A DNA stretch of 64,000 bases. Origin: Streptomyces daqingensis (GTDB lineage: Bacteria; Actinomycetota; Actinomycetes; Streptomycetales; Streptomycetaceae). The position numbers and the translations under genes are program-made. Under the pieces are notes generated by a model. It saw only the letters and a list, made by a program, of their open reading frames with translations, had not been told where the DNA came from and searched no databases. This document shows, in pieces, positions 33,535 to 42,382 of this stretch; position 1 is the stretch's first letter; each line of letters opens with the position of its first letter. The stretch is taken from positions 186,001 to 250,000 of the forward strand of contig NZ_BMMP01000010.1 of the NCBI RefSeq assembly GCF_014645895.1. The letters are read 5' to 3'.

Positions 33535-34257
33535 CTAGCCGGGGGAGTCGGCCTTCTCGTCCGGGTTCCACTCCAGGAGCCGCACCTTGGCGACCGTTCT
33601 CACGTGGTCGCGCATCGCGGCGGCCGCGGCCTCGGGGTCGCCTGCCTGGACCGCGTCGAGGATGCGTACGTGCTGGTCGAGGGAGCGGGTGGGCCGTCCG
33701 GGCTGGCGCAGGGACTCAGTGCGGCTCTCCGCGACCGCTTCGGCGATCGAGCGCATGAACTCCGCGAGAAGGGAGCTGTGCCCCGCCGCGGTGACCGCCG
33801 CGTGGAACTGACGGTCGCCTTCGACGCCGTGACCGCCTGCGGCGATGTCCGCCTCCATGGCGCTCAGGGCGGCGCGCATCGCCTTCAGGTCCTCCTCCGT
33901 GCGGCGCTCGGCGGCGAGTTCGGCGAGCTTGGTCTCCATCGCCTCCCGGGCCTCGAGCACGTCGGGGAGGCGCCGCCTGCGTTCCACCAGGCGTTCGACG
34001 GGTTCCGCGTCGAGGGTGCCGCCCACCATGTACGTGCCCCCGCCGTGCCGGGTCTCCACGAGCCCCTGCACTTCCAGGACGACCACGGCCTGCTTCACAG
34101 ACGCCCGGCTGACACCCAGGCGCTGGGCCAGTTCGCGCTCTGTCGGCAGCTTGTCGCCCGCGCGGAGCCCCTGCTCCACCGCGTAGGCCCTCAGCCGGTC
34201 GAGTACCTGCTCGTAGAGGCGAGGACGCGCCATCGGTCGCAGTGAGTCATCGGTCAT
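33535..34257 (-). CDS. GntR/FadR-family regulator of the malonate cassette
   Basis: Protein of 240 residues. It has an N-terminal GntR winged helix (RLRAYAVEQGLRAGDKLPTERELAQRLGVSR; SVKQAVVVLEVQGLVETRHGGGTYM, read as separate motifs) and a C-terminal FCD ligand domain (GDRQFHAAVTAAGHSSLL; IRILDAVQAGDPEAAAAAMRDHV-like end). It is divergent from the MatC carrier with a repeat-rich region between. Regulators in this position in rhizobial mat clusters (MatR) respond to malonate; that role is inferred here. Confidence 0.92.
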   Translation of the reverse strand: MTDDSLRPMARPRLYEQVLDRLRAYAVEQGLRAGDKLPTERELAQRLGVSRASVKQAVVVLEVQGLVETRHGGGTYMVGGTLDAEPVERLVERRRRLPDVLEAREAMETKLAELAAERRTEEDLKAMRAALSAMEADIAAGGHGVEGDRQFHAAVTAAGHSSLLAEFMRSIAEAVAESRTESLRQPGRPTRSLDQHVRILDAVQAGDPEAAAAAMRDHVRTVAKVRLLEWNPDEKADSPG

Positions 34258-34316
34258 GCGGGCCCCCTCGGTCAGCTGCCCCGTGGCCGGAGCCTAGCAG
34301 CGTGGATCAAAGGCTG

Positions 34317-34417
34317 AATGGCCAAGTGGACGGACCAATTCTGTCGCAGTCATTGACACCGGAGAGGACTCGACGCGAATGTGGTTCAGCCACTTGACCA
34401 GTCGGCCAGTTGGCCAA
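34317..34417 (+). promoter_or_regulatory. Promoter and TGGCC-type operator repeats of the malonate cassette
   Basis: A strong -35 TTGACA lies at 34353-34358 and a possible -10 GAATGT at 34377-34382 (18-bp spacing). TGGCCAAG-type sequence occurs upstream near 34317-34326. Downstream at 34393-34417 the minus strand reads three 8-bp units TGGCCAAC, TGGCCGAC, TGGTCAAG, with the palindrome TTGGCCAA at 34410-34417. Repeats on both sides of the promoter fit binding by the divergent GntR protein. The whole gap is about 300 bp. Confidence 0.55.
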
Positions 34418-34559
34418 TTCGCGACCGTACGGCCTCTGGTCCTTCGGCCTTTCCGAGCGGGCACCGGCACCGGCGTCGGCCGCGTCCGGACCGGCCCGCT
34501 ACCACCACAGCGACCTTCCCCCGAGGCGATCCGCTCACGGGCCCGACGACGGGAGCCCC

Positions 34560-35948
34560 ATGTCCGCCGAACTCATATCGATCCTGGTACTGGCGGTGAT
34601 CTTCGTCGTCGCCACCACGCGCTCGGTCAACATGGGCGCTCTGGCCTTCGCGGCCGCCTTCGGCGTCGGCACGCTCGCCGCGGGCTTCGACGCCGAGGAG
34701 GTCTTCGCGGGCTTCCCCGGCGACCTGTTCGTGGTGCTCGTCGGCGTCACGTACTTCTTCGCCATCGCGCGGGCCAACGGCACGACCGACTGGCTCGTGC
34801 ACGCCGGAATCCGGATGGTGCGCGGGCGCGTGGTGCTCATCCCGTGGGTGATGTTCGCCGTCACGGGCGTGCTGACGGCCATCGGCGCCGTCAGTCCCGC
34901 GGCGGTCGCCATCGTCGCGCCGCTCGCCATGGGATTCGCGGCGAAGTACCGCATCCACCCCCTGCTGATGGGCGCGCTCGTGGTGCACGGCGCCCAGGCG
35001 GGAGGTTTCTCCCCGATCAGCATCTACGGCTCGACGGTCAACAGCATCGTCGCCAGCGAAGGCCTGCCGGGCAACGAGCTGGCCCTGTTCGCCGCGAGCC
35101 TCGTCGTCAACCTCGTCATCGCGGCCGTCATCTTCGTCGCCTGCGGAGGCATGCGCCTCCGCGGGACCGGGGCGTCAGCCGCACCGGCCACCGCTGCGGA
35201 GCCGGAGGGCCCGGCGGGGAGCGCGGGCAGCGCGCCGGGGAAGTCCGGCAGCGGCGGGGGAGAGGGCACGGCCGCGGCCGGAGACCCGCGCCCCGTCGCC
35301 ACAGCGCCGCCGGCCGCGGACCCCGAGGAGGAGCCCGGCGGCACGGTCACCCTGACTCCCGCCCGGTTCGCCACGCTCGCCGGGCTGGCGGTCCTCGTCG
35401 CCGCTGTCCTCGTCTTCGATCTCGACGCGGGCCTGACGGCCATCGCCCTCGCCGTGGTGCTCGCCGTGATCTGGCCCCAGGACAGCAAGGAGGCCGTCAA
35501 CGGCATCACCTGGCCGACGGTGCTTCTGGTCTGCGGCATGCTCACCTACGTCAACGTGCTGGACGAGATGGGCACCATCGAGTGGGCCGGGGAGGGCGTC
35601 GCCGCCATCGGCGTACCGCTGATCGCCGCGCTGCTCTTCTGCTACATCGGCGGCTTCGTCTCGGCCTTCGCCTCGTCCGTCGGCATCATCGGCGCGCTCA
35701 TCCCCCTGGTCGTGCCCTTCCTGGAGAAGGGCGAGATCGGCGTCGTCGGGATGGTGGCCGCGCTGTCCGTGTCCGCGACCGTCGTCGACGTCAGCCCGTT
35801 CTCGACCAACGGCGCCCTGGTCCTGGCCAGCGCCGAGGAGGTCGACAGGGACCGCTTCTTCCGCCAGCTCATGATCTACGGCGGTGCCGTCACGGCTGCG
35901 GTGCCGGCACTCGTCTGGCTGGCGATCGTCGTCCCCGGCCTCGGGTGA
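34560..35948 (+). CDS. MatC-type dicarboxylate (malonate) carrier
   Basis: Membrane protein of 462 residues with about twelve hydrophobic segments. The N-terminal part matches the MatC_N domain (FAAAFGVGTLAAGFDAEEVFAGFPGDLF; then IGAVSPAAVAIVAPLAMGFA). A polar, glycine/proline-rich loop of about 60 residues (about 200-262) separates two halves. GGGAG lies four bases before the ATG. In rhizobia MatC imports malonate. Its place upstream of a MatB-type synthetase supports the same substrate. Confidence 0.9.
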   Translation: MSAELISILVLAVIFVVATTRSVNMGALAFAAAFGVGTLAAGFDAEEVFAGFPGDLFVVLVGVTYFFAIARANGTTDWLVHAGIRMVRGRVVLIPWVMFAVTGVLTAIGAVSPAAVAIVAPLAMGFAAKYRIHPLLMGALVVHGAQAGGFSPISIYGSTVNSIVASEGLPGNELALFAASLVVNLVIAAVIFVACGGMRLRGTGASAAPATAAEPEGPAGSAGSAPGKSGSGGGEGTAAAGDPRPVATAPPAADPEEEPGGTVTLTPARFATLAGLAVLVAAVLVFDLDAGLTAIALAVVLAVIWPQDSKEAVNGITWPTVLLVCGMLTYVNVLDEMGTIEWAGEGVAAIGVPLIAALLFCYIGGFVSAFASSVGIIGALIPLVVPFLEKGEIGVVGMVAALSVSATVVDVSPFSTNGALVLASAEEVDRDRFFRQLMIYGGAVTAAVPALVWLAIVVPGLG

Positions 35949-36136
35949 CGCGCCGGGCTCCCGGGTAACCGCACTGTCGAGGGCCCTCGTCCGCCGGCGC
36001 CGTGCCGTCCCGGCGCCATGAACGCTCCGCCACCCGACCGTCCCGCGAACACGACCGAACCGTCCCGCTCACGCGTCCCCCGCGGACGACCGGACCACCA
36101 CGCTGCCGTACCAGCGAGACTGCGAGGAAAGCCACC

Positions 36137-37576
36137 GTGTCCACCTTCTTCCCGGCGCTGCACACCCCGCCCCCGAAGACCGCCCTGGACTTCGGCGACC
36201 ACTCCCTCACCTACGCCGAACTCGCGGCGGCGGCCGGCACGCTGGCCCGGGAACTCACCCCCGGGCAGCGCGTCGCCGTATGGGCGACCCCCACTCTCCA
36301 CACCGGCGTCGCGGTAGTGGCCGCCCTCCTCGCCGGAGCGCCCGCCGTACCGGTCAACCCGAGGGTCGGAGAGCGGGAACTGGCGCACATCGTCGGCGAC
36401 AGCGAACCGGCCCTCGTACTCGCCGAGCCGGAAGCCTCCCTCCCCGCGGTGCTCGACGCGCTGCCCCGCATCGACGTCAGCCCCGAGCCGCCCGCCGCTC
36501 CCGCGCCGCCGCTCCCGGCCGAACCGGGCGAGGAGGCGCCCGCGGTGGTCGTCTACACCTCGGGCACGACGGGGCCGCCGAAGGGCGCCGTCCTCCCGCG
36601 GCGCGCGCTGGCCGGCACCCTCGACGCCCTCGAGGACGCCTGGGAGTGGACGGAGCACGACGTGCTCGTGCACGCCCTGCCGCTCTTCCACGTGCACGGC
36701 CTCATCCTCGGCGTCCTCGGGCCGCTGCGCCGCGCGGGGACGGTGCGCCACCTCGGCCGCTTCTCGACGGACGGCGTCAGCGACGCGCTGAGCGGCGGGG
36801 CGACCATGCTCTTCGGGGTGCCGACGATGTACCACCGGATCGCCGAGGAGGTCGGCGGCGACGAGAAGCTGGCCCGTGCTCTCGGGAAGGCCCGTCTCCT
36901 GGTCTCCGGCTCCGCCCCGCTGCCCGTGCACGACCACCGGCGGATCGCCGAGGCCACGGGCCGGCAGATCGTGGAGCGGTACGGCATGACGGAGACCCTG
37001 ATGAACACCAGCGTCCGCGCGGACGGGGAGCGCCGTCCCGGCACCGTGGGCGTGCCGCTGGCGGGCGTCGAGGTGCGGCTCGTCGACGAGGACGGGCGCG
37101 GCATCGAGGTGTTCGACGGCGAGACCGTCGGCGAGATCCAGGTCCGGGGCCGCAACCTGTTCACCGAGTACCTCAACCGGCCCGACGCCACCGCGGAGGC
37201 CTTCGACGGCGGCTGGTTCCGTACGGGCGACATGGCGACCAGGGACCCCGACGGCTACGTGCGGATCGTCGGCCGCAAGGCCACCGACATCATCAAGAGC
37301 GGCGGCTACAAGATCGGTGCCGGTGAGATCGAGAACGTCCTGCTCGAACACCCCGATGTGCGGGAGGCGGCCGTCACGGGCGAGCCCGACGACGACCTCG
37401 GCGAACGCATCGTCGCCTGGATCGTCCCCGGTGCCCGGCAGCCCGGCGAGCAGGAGCTCGCCGAGCACGTCGCCTCCCAGCTGACGCCGTACAAGCGGCC
37501 CCGCGTGGTGCGGTTCCGCGAGACGCTGCCTCGCAACGACATGGGCAAGCTGATGAAGCGGGCGTTCCATGAGTGA
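36137..37576 (+). CDS. matB: Malonyl-CoA synthetase MatB
   Basis: Acyl-adenylate-forming enzyme of 479 residues. The P-loop-like motif is VVYTSGTTGPPKGAV, the adenylation core IVERYGMTETLMNTSVRADGE (split over the A5 motif), with A7 GWFRTGD and A8 IVGRKATDIIKSGGYKIG, and the catalytic C-terminal lysine NDMGKLMKR. The sequence is close to the well-studied Streptomyces MatB, which makes malonyl-CoA and methylmalonyl-CoA from the free acids. GTG 36137 has AGGA eight bases upstream. The 3' end overlaps the carboxyltransferase start by eight bases. Confidence 0.95.
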   Translation: MSTFFPALHTPPPKTALDFGDHSLTYAELAAAAGTLARELTPGQRVAVWATPTLHTGVAVVAALLAGAPAVPVNPRVGERELAHIVGDSEPALVLAEPEASLPAVLDALPRIDVSPEPPAAPAPPLPAEPGEEAPAVVVYTSGTTGPPKGAVLPRRALAGTLDALEDAWEWTEHDVLVHALPLFHVHGLILGVLGPLRRAGTVRHLGRFSTDGVSDALSGGATMLFGVPTMYHRIAEEVGGDEKLARALGKARLLVSGSAPLPVHDHRRIAEATGRQIVERYGMTETLMNTSVRADGERRPGTVGVPLAGVEVRLVDEDGRGIEVFDGETVGEIQVRGRNLFTEYLNRPDATAEAFDGGWFRTGDMATRDPDGYVRIVGRKATDIIKSGGYKIGAGEIENVLLEHPDVREAAVTGEPDDDLGERIVAWIVPGARQPGEQELAEHVASQLTPYKRPRVVRFRETLPRNDMGKLMKRAFHE

Positions 37577-39008
37577 CGGCGCCGCCCCCCGCAGAGGACC
37601 GACGGCGCGGGACGTGATCCGCGCCGTCTCCAGCGGCTTCGCCGAACTCCCGGGCACCAGCGCCGAGTTCCGCCCGGACGGCCACCGTGCGGCGGACGGT
37701 CCCCTCGCCTGGGACGGCCCCCTCGCCTGGGACGGATACGGCGTCGCCCGCGAGCGCGCGGTGGAGCGCACCGGCGAGAGCGAGTCGGTGGTATGCGGCA
37801 CGGCGGTGGCCGGCGGCGTGGAAGTGGTGCTGATCGCCTTCGAGTTCGCTTTCCTCGGCGGCTCGCTGGGAGCCCGCACCGGCGACCGGATCGCCGCGGC
37901 CTACGCGCAGGCCCGCGCACGCGGCATGCCCGTGGTCTCCCTCATCGCCACGGGCGGCAGCCGCATGCAGGAGGGCATGGTCGCCCTGTCCCAACTGCAG
38001 CGCGTGGCACAGGAGTCGATGCTCACGCGACGGGCGGGTCTGCCGCAGATCGCCGTGCTGCGCGACCCCTCCACCGGCGGGGGATGGGCCACGCTCGGCG
38101 CCGGAGCGGACGTCGTCCTCGCGCTGCCGGGGGCACAGGTCGCCTTCGCGGGGTCGCGCGTACGTCCGCAGGGCGCCGATCCGCACCCCTACTCCGCGGA
38201 GGGGCAGTGGGAGGCGGGGCACGTCGACCAGATCGTGGGGGAGGAGGAGCTGCGGGAGGCACTCGGCCGGTGGCTCACGCTGCTGACCGGCGGCTCCGGC
38301 ACCGCTCCGCCCCCTCCGGGGGCCCTGCCCGGGGGACGCCCCCCGTCCGTCCCCGCCGACGGGCAGGAGGCGGTGGCGCGCGCCCGCGACGCACTGCGGC
38401 CGCGCGCCGCCGCCTATCTGGACGACTACTTCGACACGCGTGAGGACGTGCGGGGGGACCGCTGCGGCGGCACCGACGAGGGGACGCTCTGCGGCTTCGG
38501 GCGCCGGGAAGGCCGAACGGTCGCCTACGCGGCGCAGTGCGGGACCGCCACACGCCCCGCGGGCTTCCGTACCGCGGCCCGTCTGATCCGTACCGCGGAC
38601 CGGCTGGGCATCCCCGTGCTCACGCTCATCGACACGCCGGGAGCGGCCAACGACGCGGAAGCGGAGCGGGCGGGCGCGGGCCCCGCCATCGCCGACGCCT
38701 TCGCCGCGGTCGCCGAGGCGACGGTTCCGGTCACGTCGCTGCTCATCGGGGAGGGCGGCTCGGGCGGCGCCCTGGCACTCGCCGCGCCCGGGAGGCTGTG
38801 GGTCACCCCCGACAGCTACTTCTCCGTGATCGCTCCCGAGCTGGCCGCGGCGATCCTCAAACGGCCGGGCGACGAAGTCGCGCGCACCGCCGACCAGTTG
38901 TGGCTCCGGCCGCAGGACGTGGTGCGGCTGGGCATCGCGCGGGGCGTCGTGGACGAGCGGTCGTCCCGGGAGGAGCCGTCGAGCAGCGGCGCCGCAAGAG
39001 CCCGGTAG
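37569..39008 (+). CDS. Fused two-domain carboxyltransferase (ACC/malonate-decarboxylase type)
   Basis: Protein of 479 residues with two crotonase-like carboxyltransferase domains in one chain. The N-terminal beta-like half has EFAFLGGSLGARTGDRIAAAY and RDPSTGGGWATLGAGADVV. The C-terminal alpha-like half has IDTPGAANDAEAE and LLIGEGGSGGALALAAPGRLW. A 6-residue unit DGPLAW is repeated in tandem near residue 40. Overlap with matB means it acts on malonyl-CoA or its products. Possible roles are malonyl-CoA decarboxylation/transcarboxylation or acyl-CoA carboxylation with a shared biotin protein. It is not a canonical MatA decarboxylase. No biotin carboxyl carrier gene is visible nearby. Confidence 0.85.
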   Translation: MSDGAAPRRGPTARDVIRAVSSGFAELPGTSAEFRPDGHRAADGPLAWDGPLAWDGYGVARERAVERTGESESVVCGTAVAGGVEVVLIAFEFAFLGGSLGARTGDRIAAAYAQARARGMPVVSLIATGGSRMQEGMVALSQLQRVAQESMLTRRAGLPQIAVLRDPSTGGGWATLGAGADVVLALPGAQVAFAGSRVRPQGADPHPYSAEGQWEAGHVDQIVGEEELREALGRWLTLLTGGSGTAPPPPGALPGGRPPSVPADGQEAVARARDALRPRAAAYLDDYFDTREDVRGDRCGGTDEGTLCGFGRREGRTVAYAAQCGTATRPAGFRTAARLIRTADRLGIPVLTLIDTPGAANDAEAERAGAGPAIADAFAAVAEATVPVTSLLIGEGGSGGALALAAPGRLWVTPDSYFSVIAPELAAAILKRPGDEVARTADQLWLRPQDVVRLGIARGVVDERSSREEPSSSGAARAR

Positions 39009-39027
39009 CCGCCGGACCTACGGCGGC
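39008..39027. terminator. Bidirectional hairpin at the mat/cob junction
   Basis: GCCGCCG (39008-39014) and CGGCGGC (39021-39027), six-base loop. It starts in the stop codon of the carboxyltransferase gene, and the converging cobC gene ends 24 bp away. Confidence 0.55.
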
Positions 39028-39051
39028 GCCCGGTGCGCGCTCGCCGGGGGC

Positions 39052-40248
39052 TCAGGGGAGTCCGAGAACGCTCGCCATCGCCGCCGCCAGCCGGTCCGTG
39101 CACTCCCGGTCCCGGACGGCGATACGGAGCCACTCGGGGCCCAGGCCGGGGAAGGTGTCGCCCCTGCGCAGCGCGAAGCCCAGCGCGCGCAACTCCTCCC
39201 GCAGCGCGGCCGCCCGCGGGTGGCGCACGAGGACGAACGGCCCACGCGGGCGGCCGGCCACCGCGAGTCCCGCCGGCGTGAACTCCCGCAGGCGGTCCAG
39301 GAGATGGGCACGGTCCTCCTCCAACTGGCGCGCCGCCGCGTCCGCTTCGGCCAGGGCGTGCGGTTCGCAGCACGCCTCGGCGGCCGTCAGGGCCGGAGTG
39401 GAGACGGGCCACAGCGGCTGATGCCGGGCGAGGGCGGCGATCGTCCCGGCGTCGGAGAGCACGTAGCCGATGCGCAGCCCGGCGAGGCCCCACGTCTTGG
39501 TGAGGCTGCGCAGCACGACGACACGTCCCGGCAGCGACCGCGTCCCCCAGGCGTGACGGCCCGGCTCCGTCCTGGAACCCGCGCCCGCCCCGCTCGGTGC
39601 GCCCGGGGCCGGACGGGACGGAGCCTCCCGCTGAGCCGACGAGGGTGCCAGGGACTCCGCTTCGCCCGGGACGGCGTCCGCGAAGGCCTCGTCCACGACG
39701 AGCGTCCGCCCCGGCCGGGCGAGTCCGGCGAGCAGGCGCGCGGGATGCAGTACGGACGTCGGGTTGGTCGGGTTGCCGACGACGACGAGGTCGGCGCTCT
39801 CCGGTACGGCCGCGGGGTCGAGCCGGAATCCGTCCGCCGCGCGCAGCAGGACGCGCCGCACGCTCCGGCCGGCGTCCTGCAGTGCCGCCTCCGGCTCCGT
39901 GAACTGCGGGTGGACCACGACGGGCCGGGCGCCGCCCAGCGCGCGGGCCAGCAGCACGAACGCCTCGGCGGCCCCCGCGGTGAGCAGGACCTGCTCCTCC
40001 GCCACACCGTGCCGGGCGGCGACGGCCCTGCGGGCGGCCCTCGGGTCCGGGTACGCGGCGAGGGAGCCGAGGGAGGCGGCGAGGCGCGAGGTGAGCCAGC
40101 CGGGCGGCGTGCCCGTCCGCACGTTGACGGCGAGATCGGTCAACCCCGGTTCGGCGTCGCGGAGTTCGGCGTCGCCGTGGTGCCGCAGTCCGGGATCGAC
40201 CGGTGTCCCGTGCGGCGCTGCCGTACGCGGTCCCGGATCAGGGCGCAT
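39052..40248 (-). CDS. cobC: Threonine-phosphate decarboxylase / CobC-type aminotransferase
   Basis: Fold-type I PLP enzyme of 398 residues. It produces the aminopropanol phosphate linker (or its precursor) of cobalamin. The PLP lysine is in LRSLTKTWGLAGLRIGYVL; the N-terminal HHGDAELRDAEPGLTDLAVNVR and VVGNPTNPTSVL are family marks. A loop of about 40 residues rich in Pro/Ser/Gly (around EAPSRPAPGAPSGAG) is inserted before the active lysine and is not standard. ATG 40248 overlaps the upstream gene by 11 bp. Last gene of the cob operon. Confidence 0.9.
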   Translation of the reverse strand: MRPDPGPRTAAPHGTPVDPGLRHHGDAELRDAEPGLTDLAVNVRTGTPPGWLTSRLAASLGSLAAYPDPRAARRAVAARHGVAEEQVLLTAGAAEAFVLLARALGGARPVVVHPQFTEPEAALQDAGRSVRRVLLRAADGFRLDPAAVPESADLVVVGNPTNPTSVLHPARLLAGLARPGRTLVVDEAFADAVPGEAESLAPSSAQREAPSRPAPGAPSGAGAGSRTEPGRHAWGTRSLPGRVVVLRSLTKTWGLAGLRIGYVLSDAGTIAALARHQPLWPVSTPALTAAEACCEPHALAEADAAARQLEEDRAHLLDRLREFTPAGLAVAGRPRGPFVLVRHPRAAALREELRALGFALRRGDTFPGLGPEWLRIAVRDRECTDRLAAAMASVLGLP

Positions 40249-40837
40249 GGCCGCCGGGCCCCGTTGTGGAGTCCGCCGGGCCGTCGGGTCCCCCCGCCGT
40301 GCGGCCGTACGCCCGTTCCGCCGGAACGCCGAGGGGTGCCCCGACGGCGCTCGGCATTGCCGCGGTGGCCACCGCCGCCGTCGCCATCGCGGTACTGCCC
40401 GGCCGCGCGGACGGCGTCTTGCGGACGAGCAGCCGGCCGCCCTCGCCGGCGGCGAGGAGAGCCGCCGCCTCGGCAACGGACGGTGTCGCGACGGCGGTAC
40501 GCGTCAGCACCGAGGGCGTCGGTACCTCGACCGCGCACAGCTCCGCCGACGGGAAGGTGCGCAGCGGCACCCTGAGCCGTTCGGCCGCGGCGAGCAGCCC
40601 CGGTTCGCCGGCCTTCGCGTCGACCGTCGCCAACTCCTTGACGCAGTCCACCGGGAGACCGCCCTCGGCGAGGACGCGCTCGACGAGTTCGAGGACCTCG
40701 CCGCTCCCCACCCCGCGGCTCGCGCCCACGCCCACCGTCAGCATCCGCTGGGGCGAGGGGAGTCCGCTCGGACGGACCGGCGCGGCCGGAGCATCGCGGT
40801 GCGCGGCGGCGCCGGCGTCCGCGTGCGGTCCCTTCAT
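40238..40837 (-). CDS. CobE/CbiG C-terminal-like cobalamin biosynthesis protein
   Basis: Protein of 199 residues. Its core MLTVGVGASRGVGSGEVLELVERVLAEGGL (residues 32-61, family motif GVGxxRG) and AAERLRVPLRTFPSAEL match the CbiG C-terminal/CobE domain, which helps open the delta-lactone ring in corrin synthesis. The last 60 residues are low-complexity Ala/Pro/Gly and likely disordered. The ATG has GAGAGGTG upstream. It overlaps cobB and cobC on either side. Confidence 0.85.
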   Translation of the reverse strand: MKGPHADAGAAAHRDAPAAPVRPSGLPSPQRMLTVGVGASRGVGSGEVLELVERVLAEGGLPVDCVKELATVDAKAGEPGLLAAAERLRVPLRTFPSAELCAVEVPTPSVLTRTAVATPSVAEAAALLAAGEGGRLLVRKTPSARPGSTAMATAAVATAAMPSAVGAPLGVPAERAYGRTAGGPDGPADSTTGPGGHAP

Positions 40838-42291
40838 ACGGCACACCTCTCTACGACCCTTCGGGCCGCCCAGGGCGAGGCGGCCCAGTGAACATGCAGG
40901 TACGAGGCGTGGACGCCGCCCCGTACGCCGCCGAGGAAACCCTCCGTACGGCGCTCGGGCCGCACCAGCCCCCAGGCCGGTTCGGGCCCGGCCCCCGGGG
41001 TGACCGCGGTCCGGTGGAACTCGTGGCCGCGGACCCGGGCCCCCGCCTCCGCGACGGAGCTGTCCCCGACGGCCACGGCCTCGCGGTAGCCGAGCGTCAG
41101 ACGGTCCGTCATCCGGGCGGTGGCGTCCAGCACGCCGCACATCTCGTTCCCGTCCAGCTCGCGCGTCAGGTAGAGCAGTCCCGCGCACTCGGCCGCCACG
41201 GGGCCGCCGCCGGCCACCAGCGCGGCGACCTCGTCGCGCAGCGCCTTGTTCGCCGACAGCTCCGGCCCGTACACCTCGGGGAACCCTCCGCCGATGACGA
41301 GGCCGCGTGTGCCCTCGGGCAGCTCCTCGTCCCGCAGGGGGTCGAAGGGGACGACCTCCGCGCCCGCCGCGCGCAGCAACTCCCCGTGCTCCGCGTAGGA
41401 GAAGGAGAACGCGGGTCCTCCCGCGACCGCGACGACCGGGCGGCGGGGCCCGCCGCGTACGCCGTCCGCGCACCGGCCGTTGCTCCCGGCGGGTACGCGG
41501 GCCGCGGCAGCGGGGCCACGCGCCGCCCCCCGGGACACCGTCTCCGGCGCCAGCTCCTCGGCCGCGTCCCAGGGCGTCACGGGAAGCGGCGGAGCCGTCC
41601 GCGCCAGCGCCAGCAGCGCGTCGAGATCGCATCCGCGCCGTACCTGCTCCGCGGCGCCCCGCACGGCCTCGACGGCCTCGGCAGCGCGTTCGGCCACCGG
41701 GACCAGGCCCAGATGGCGCGAGGGCGAGCCCAACGCGGGGACGCGCCGCAGCACACCCAGCACGGGCACTCCCGAGGCCTCCATCGCGTCCCGGAGCAGC
41801 TCCTCGTGCCTGTCGGAGGCGACCTTGTTGAGCAGCACGCCCGCCACCCGCACCTCCGGATCCCAGGACGCGAAGCCGTGTACGAGCGCCGCGACCGACC
41901 GGGACTGCGAGGAGGCGTCCACGACCAGGACGACGGGTGCCCGCAGCAGCTTCGCGACGTGGGCCGTCGAAGCCAGCTCCCCCGCACCTGCCGCACCGTC
42001 GAAGAGGCCCATGACCCCTTCCACGACGGCCAGTTCGGCGCCGGCCGCGCCGTGCGCGAAGAGCGGCGCGACGCGTTCGGGGCCGCACAGGTAGGCGTCG
42101 AGGTTGCGGCCTGGCCGTCCCGTCGCGAGCGCGTGGTAGCCCGGGTCGATGTAGTCGGGCCCGACCTTGTGCGGAGAGACGGCCACCCCCGCTTCCGTGA
42201 ACGCGGCCATGAGTCCGGTGGCGACGGTCGTCTTGCCGCTGCCCGACGAGGGGGCGGCGAGGACGAGGCGCGGGACGTTCACGCCGCCCAT
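40834..42291 (-). CDS. cobB: Cobyrinic acid a,c-diamide synthase
   Basis: Amidotransferase of 485 residues that amidates carboxylates a and c of hydrogenobyrinic or cobyrinic acid. It has an N-terminal P-loop dethiobiotin-synthetase-like domain (APSSGSGKTTVATGL; HKVGPDYIDPGYH; VEGVMGLFDG). The C-terminal class I glutaminase-like domain has the cysteine in VAAECAGLLYLTREL and the histidine in VHASYLHVHWA. Overlaps the CobE-like gene by four bases (ATGA). An in-frame GTG four codons in is a second possible start. Confidence 0.95.
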   Translation of the reverse strand: MGGVNVPRLVLAAPSSGSGKTTVATGLMAAFTEAGVAVSPHKVGPDYIDPGYHALATGRPGRNLDAYLCGPERVAPLFAHGAAGAELAVVEGVMGLFDGAAGAGELASTAHVAKLLRAPVVLVVDASSQSRSVAALVHGFASWDPEVRVAGVLLNKVASDRHEELLRDAMEASGVPVLGVLRRVPALGSPSRHLGLVPVAERAAEAVEAVRGAAEQVRRGCDLDALLALARTAPPLPVTPWDAAEELAPETVSRGAARGPAAAARVPAGSNGRCADGVRGGPRRPVVAVAGGPAFSFSYAEHGELLRAAGAEVVPFDPLRDEELPEGTRGLVIGGGFPEVYGPELSANKALRDEVAALVAGGGPVAAECAGLLYLTRELDGNEMCGVLDATARMTDRLTLGYREAVAVGDSSVAEAGARVRGHEFHRTAVTPGAGPEPAWGLVRPERRTEGFLGGVRGGVHASYLHVHWAASPWAARRVVERCAV

Positions 42292-42382
42292 GTCCGCACC
42301 CCCTCGGCGGGCGGCAGGGTGCGCCGGCCTGCCAGGCCGGTCGGCCCGAGGGGCGCGTGCGGGGCGCGGGCCGTGCCGGCGC

